A stretch of DNA of 5,430 nt, from positions 1-5,430 of the forward strand of contig JAAVHK010000073.1 in NCBI GenBank assembly GCA_014799765.1, read 5' to 3'. The notes under the pieces were generated by a model. It was not told where the DNA came from and ran no database searches. It was given only the letters and a program-made list of their open reading frames with translations. Each line of letters begins with the position of its first letter. Position 1 is the stretch's first letter. This document shows positions 5,001 through 5,430 of this stretch, piece by piece. The DNA is from Ruminococcus sp. GTDB taxonomy: Bacteria > Bacillota > Clostridia > Oscillospirales > Ruminococcaceae. The position numbers and the translations under genes are program-made.

Positions 5001-5430
5001 ATGGGAATTTTTCTTAATCCTAACAATATTAATTTTGAACGTGCTTTAAATTCTGAAATTTATATTGATAAAAGTGAACTTATAAAACTTACAAATAAAT
5101 ATGATGTGATACGTCTTGATATGCAAAAATTTGCCAACCGTACAAAAAATGTTGAAGAAATGATTGAACTATTGCAGAAGCGTGTCACTGATGAACTGAA
5201 GAAGAATTTTGATATTGATATTGATGATACTGACCTGCCGTTTGCATTTGAACAGATTTTTGACTATACCTCCCAGATGTTTGTATTTGTGATTGATGAA
5301 TGGGACTGCGTACTCAGAGACAAGAAAAACAATGCTGATGCACAGAAAATATATCTTGATTTCCTCTGCAATCTTTTCAAGGGACAGAGTTACGTTGCCC
5401 TTGCATATATGACAGGTATTCTTCCGATAA
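5001..5430 (+). CDS. AAA-ATPase-like protein lacking Walker A (partial, runs off the window)
   Basis: The first 143 codons are in view and remain open at the edge. The N-terminus (MGIFLNPNNINFERAL, then IYIDKSELI at 20-28) and the later blocks (KYDVIRLDMQKF 33-44, EEMIELLQKRV 52-62, FVFVIDEWDCVLRDK 94-108, YLDFLCNLFKGQSYVALAYMTGILPI 118-143) match the AAA-ATPase-like family (PF09820) common in gut Firmicutes, which usually carries a C-terminal PD-(D/E)XK nuclease domain. In the family, DKSxLI is followed by some 50-60 residues containing the Walker A segment (a SRPRRFGKS-type P-loop) before NKYDVI. Here the two join directly through KLTNK at residues 29-33, so the ATP-binding loop is absent while Walker B (VFVIDE, 95-100) remains. 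The frame is kept, consistent with an in-frame deletion. The start follows GGTGAT, which matches the 16S tail. The gene diverges from protein B. Function in this family is unknown; this copy should not bind ATP in the usual way. Confidence 0.85.
   Translation, partial: MGIFLNPNNINFERALNSEIYIDKSELIKLTNKYDVIRLDMQKFANRTKNVEEMIELLQKRVTDELKKNFDIDIDDTDLPFAFEQIFDYTSQMFVFVIDEWDCVLRDKKNNADAQKIYLDFLCNLFKGQSYVALAYMTGILPI

Noticed and set aside
1..5430. tRNA, rRNA, riboswitch or CRISPR array
   Set aside because: No cloverleaf, conserved ribosomal segment, aptamer-like leader or regularly spaced repeat was seen on either strand.

Overview
This is an AT-rich window (by eye well under 40% GC) with Gram-positive style signals: A/G-rich Shine-Dalgarno sites and near-consensus vegetative promoters. 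The gene content suggests a chromosome of a Ruminococcus-like member of the Oscillospiraceae (Firmicutes/Bacillota). That assignment rests on protein resemblance recalled from known families, above all the AAA-ATPase-like protein at the right edge. No RNA gene, CRISPR array or complete insertion sequence is visible. The region looks like accessory, partly decaying DNA rather than a housekeeping locus.

Layout from left to right. (1) A 64-aa protein of unknown function (107-301, minus) has its own consensus promoter (348-376) and a hairpin terminator (25-62). (2) A minus-strand cluster is driven by an extended -10 promoter at 2285-2312. It holds a TraX-family membrane protein (1446-2210 or up to 2246), a RusA-family Holliday junction resolvase (989-1432) and a broken zeta-toxin-like P-loop kinase (404-957, frameshifted). 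The gene gaps are 13 and 31 nt, so they are probably one operon. (3) Two consecutive minus-strand genes (3680-4738, then 2390-3583) encode paralogous proteins with a tyrosine-recombinase layout. Both have lost the catalytic arginines, most of the other active-site residues, and apparently the nucleophilic tyrosine. Each has its own strong promoter, and a terminator closes the pair. (4) Diverging from them, a plus-strand gene (5001 to the window edge) encodes an AAA-ATPase-like/PD-(D/E)XK family protein that lacks the whole Walker A segment while keeping Walker B.

Two themes stand out. The first is decay: the kinase has a frameshift and a damaged P-loop, the AAA protein has lost its P-loop region, and TraX has an ATA where a start codon would be expected plus an altered conserved motif. 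The second is the pair of recombinase-like proteins. They are full-length and well expressed by signal, yet share an Arg-to-His change in the second active-site box. This fits a maintained, non-catalytic DNA-binding family better than two independent recent wrecks. That pair is the best candidate for something undescribed.
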